Below the pieces are notes generated by a model. The model did not search any database, was not told the origin of the DNA, and saw only the letters and a list, made by a program, of their open reading frames with translations. Below are positions 5,802-6,412 of a stretch of DNA of 6,412 nt, in pieces. The position numbers were made by a program, and so were the translations under genes. The DNA lies in the NCBI GenBank assembly GCA_050740255.1, contig JBOICV010000123.1, positions 1 to 6,412 on the forward strand. Reading direction: 5' to 3'. The stretch's first letter is position 1, and every line of letters begins with the position of its first letter. This DNA comes from JBOICV01 sp050740255 (GTDB lineage: Bacteria; Pseudomonadota; Gammaproteobacteria; Nevskiales; JBOICV01).

Positions 5802-6291
5802 CGCTTCCACCTAAGGAAATTTCAGCCTGAAGACGCAGCGGCCGTAAATGAGGTCGCGCTCGCAGCCTTCGATGAGTTGCGCCACCACTACAACGACTGG
5901 CCCTTTTTTTTCGCGAAACATTGGCAACATGGCGTCGCTAGCTGAAAGCGGTGAGTTGATCGTTGCCGCGGTTCAAGAGAAGGTAGCCGGCGCCGTTACG
6001 TATGTTGGCCCCGGAAAGAAGAAGAGAGAGTTCTTTCCAATAGAGTGGCCCATTTTGCGCATGCTGGTGGTCGCGCCGGCCTACCGGGGCCTGGGCATTG
6101 GTCGTGCTCTCACAGAAGAGTGCATTCGCCGCGCCGAACGCGATGGCGCGCCTCTTATCGCTCTGCATACTACCCAGATCATGAAAGTAGCCCTACCAAT
6201 GTATGAGCGCATGGGGTTCACTTATCAGCATGAGGCACCACACATTTTCGGCGTTCCTTACGGCATCTACGTCAAGCAGCTTGCCGCTTGA
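5799..6291 (+). pseudogene. GNAT-family N-acetyltransferase, interrupted by a one-base frameshift
   Basis: GNAT proteins move an acetyl group from acetyl-CoA to an amine; the acceptor here is unknown. From the TTG start the frame encodes a proper N-terminus (RFHLRKFQPEDAAAV, then ALAAFDELRHHYNDWPF) and stops at a TGA shortly after a run of eight T (5904-5911). The rest continues in the next frame: NMASLAESGELIVAAV, the acetyl-CoA site VVAPAYRGLGIGRALTE with its RGLGIG pyrophosphate loop, HTTQIMKVALPMYERMGF, and the end GIYVKQLAA. With seven T the two halves join into one 163-residue protein of normal size. A downstream ATG at 5848 opens the second frame but would give a nonsense N-terminus. 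The cause may be mutation, slippage or a sequencing error. The stop codon touches the end of the right-hand IS30-type element, so the natural C-terminus might also have been altered. Confidence 0.82.
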
Positions 6292-6312
6292 CATCAACTT
6301 TGAACTGCAACG
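6287..6312. repeat. Right IS30-type terminal inverted repeat
   Basis: Read inwards on the plus strand this is CTTGACATCAAC then TTTGAACTGCAACG. It has the same TCAA, spacer, TGCAACG layout as the left-hand repeat and agrees with it at about 17 of 26 positions. It lies just past the stop codon of the minus-strand transposase fragment, where the 3' end of the element is expected. The tip overlaps the stop codon of the acetyltransferase gene. Confidence 0.55.
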
Positions 6313-6316
6313 AAGG

Positions 6317-6412
6317 TCAGGCTGCATAGAGTAGTCGCTCCGCGGGTGATTTGAAGCCGTGCCGCTTGCGCGGCCGGATGTTGAGCTGCAGGGCAATCGC
6401 ATTGCAGCGATG
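6317..6412 (-). CDS. IS30-family transposase, C-terminal fragment (runs off right edge)
   Basis: The 31 visible residues end LQLNIRPRKRHGFKSPAERL followed by LYAA and a TGA stop. The motif LNxRPRKxxxFKxPxE is the conserved C-terminal end of IS30-family transposases, just after the catalytic glutamate region; E. coli IS30 has LNNRPRKTLKFKTPKE there. The rest of the gene, with the DDE residues, lies outside the window to the right. The stop is 5 bases inside the terminal repeat. The orientation is the same as that of the transposase start at the left edge, but the two fragments do not overlap in the protein, so I cannot tell whether they are copies of one element. Confidence 0.85.
   Translation of the reverse strand, partial: HRCNAIALQLNIRPRKRHGFKSPAERLLYAA

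Noticed and set aside
5848..6291. Acetyltransferase starting at the ATG at 5848
   Set aside because: Its first 20 residues (SRSQPSMSCATTTTTGP) are an out-of-frame reading of the real N-terminus, which is found in the other frame with a good ribosome site and TTG.

Overview
The window looks like a GC-rich proteobacterial chromosome, beta- or gammaproteobacterial. The clues are SecB (a proteobacterial chaperone), the YibN-GrxC-SecB-GpsA gene order known from E. coli and its relatives, an EnvC-type amidase activator, and a CtpA-type protease. I cannot fix the lineage more finely from sequence alone.

Layout, left to right. Bases 1 to about 126 are the 5' end of an IS30-family element on the minus strand, whose transposase runs off the left edge. 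It abuts a 3' remnant of trmL on the plus strand, so the tRNA methyltransferase gene has lost roughly its first two thirds. A four-gene minus-strand cluster follows, in transcription order yibN-like rhodanese, grxC, secB, gpsA, with gaps of 3 to 9 bases. The gpsA stop codon overlaps the trmL stop codon. A 92-base divergent intergenic region with one plausible promoter separates this from a plus-strand series: envC, ctpA, a DJ-1/PfpI-family gene, and a GNAT acetyltransferase. The GNAT gene is broken by one extra base in a run of eight T. At the right edge is the 3' end of a second IS30-family element, also on the minus strand, running out of the window.

How the genes work together: the minus cluster combines secretion (SecB), thiol and sulfur chemistry (GrxC, membrane rhodanese) and phospholipid precursor supply (GpsA). 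The plus group acts in the envelope: EnvC should activate cell-wall amidases during septum splitting, and CtpA should trim periplasmic proteins. The DJ-1-family protein and the acetyltransferase are less defined.

I see no CRISPR array, tRNA, rRNA or new defence system. The most interesting material is at the two ends: two same-orientation IS30-type elements around a block containing core genes, an IS-truncated trmL, a 12-base-pair inverted repeat spanning the transposase start region, and the T8 frameshift beside the right-hand element.
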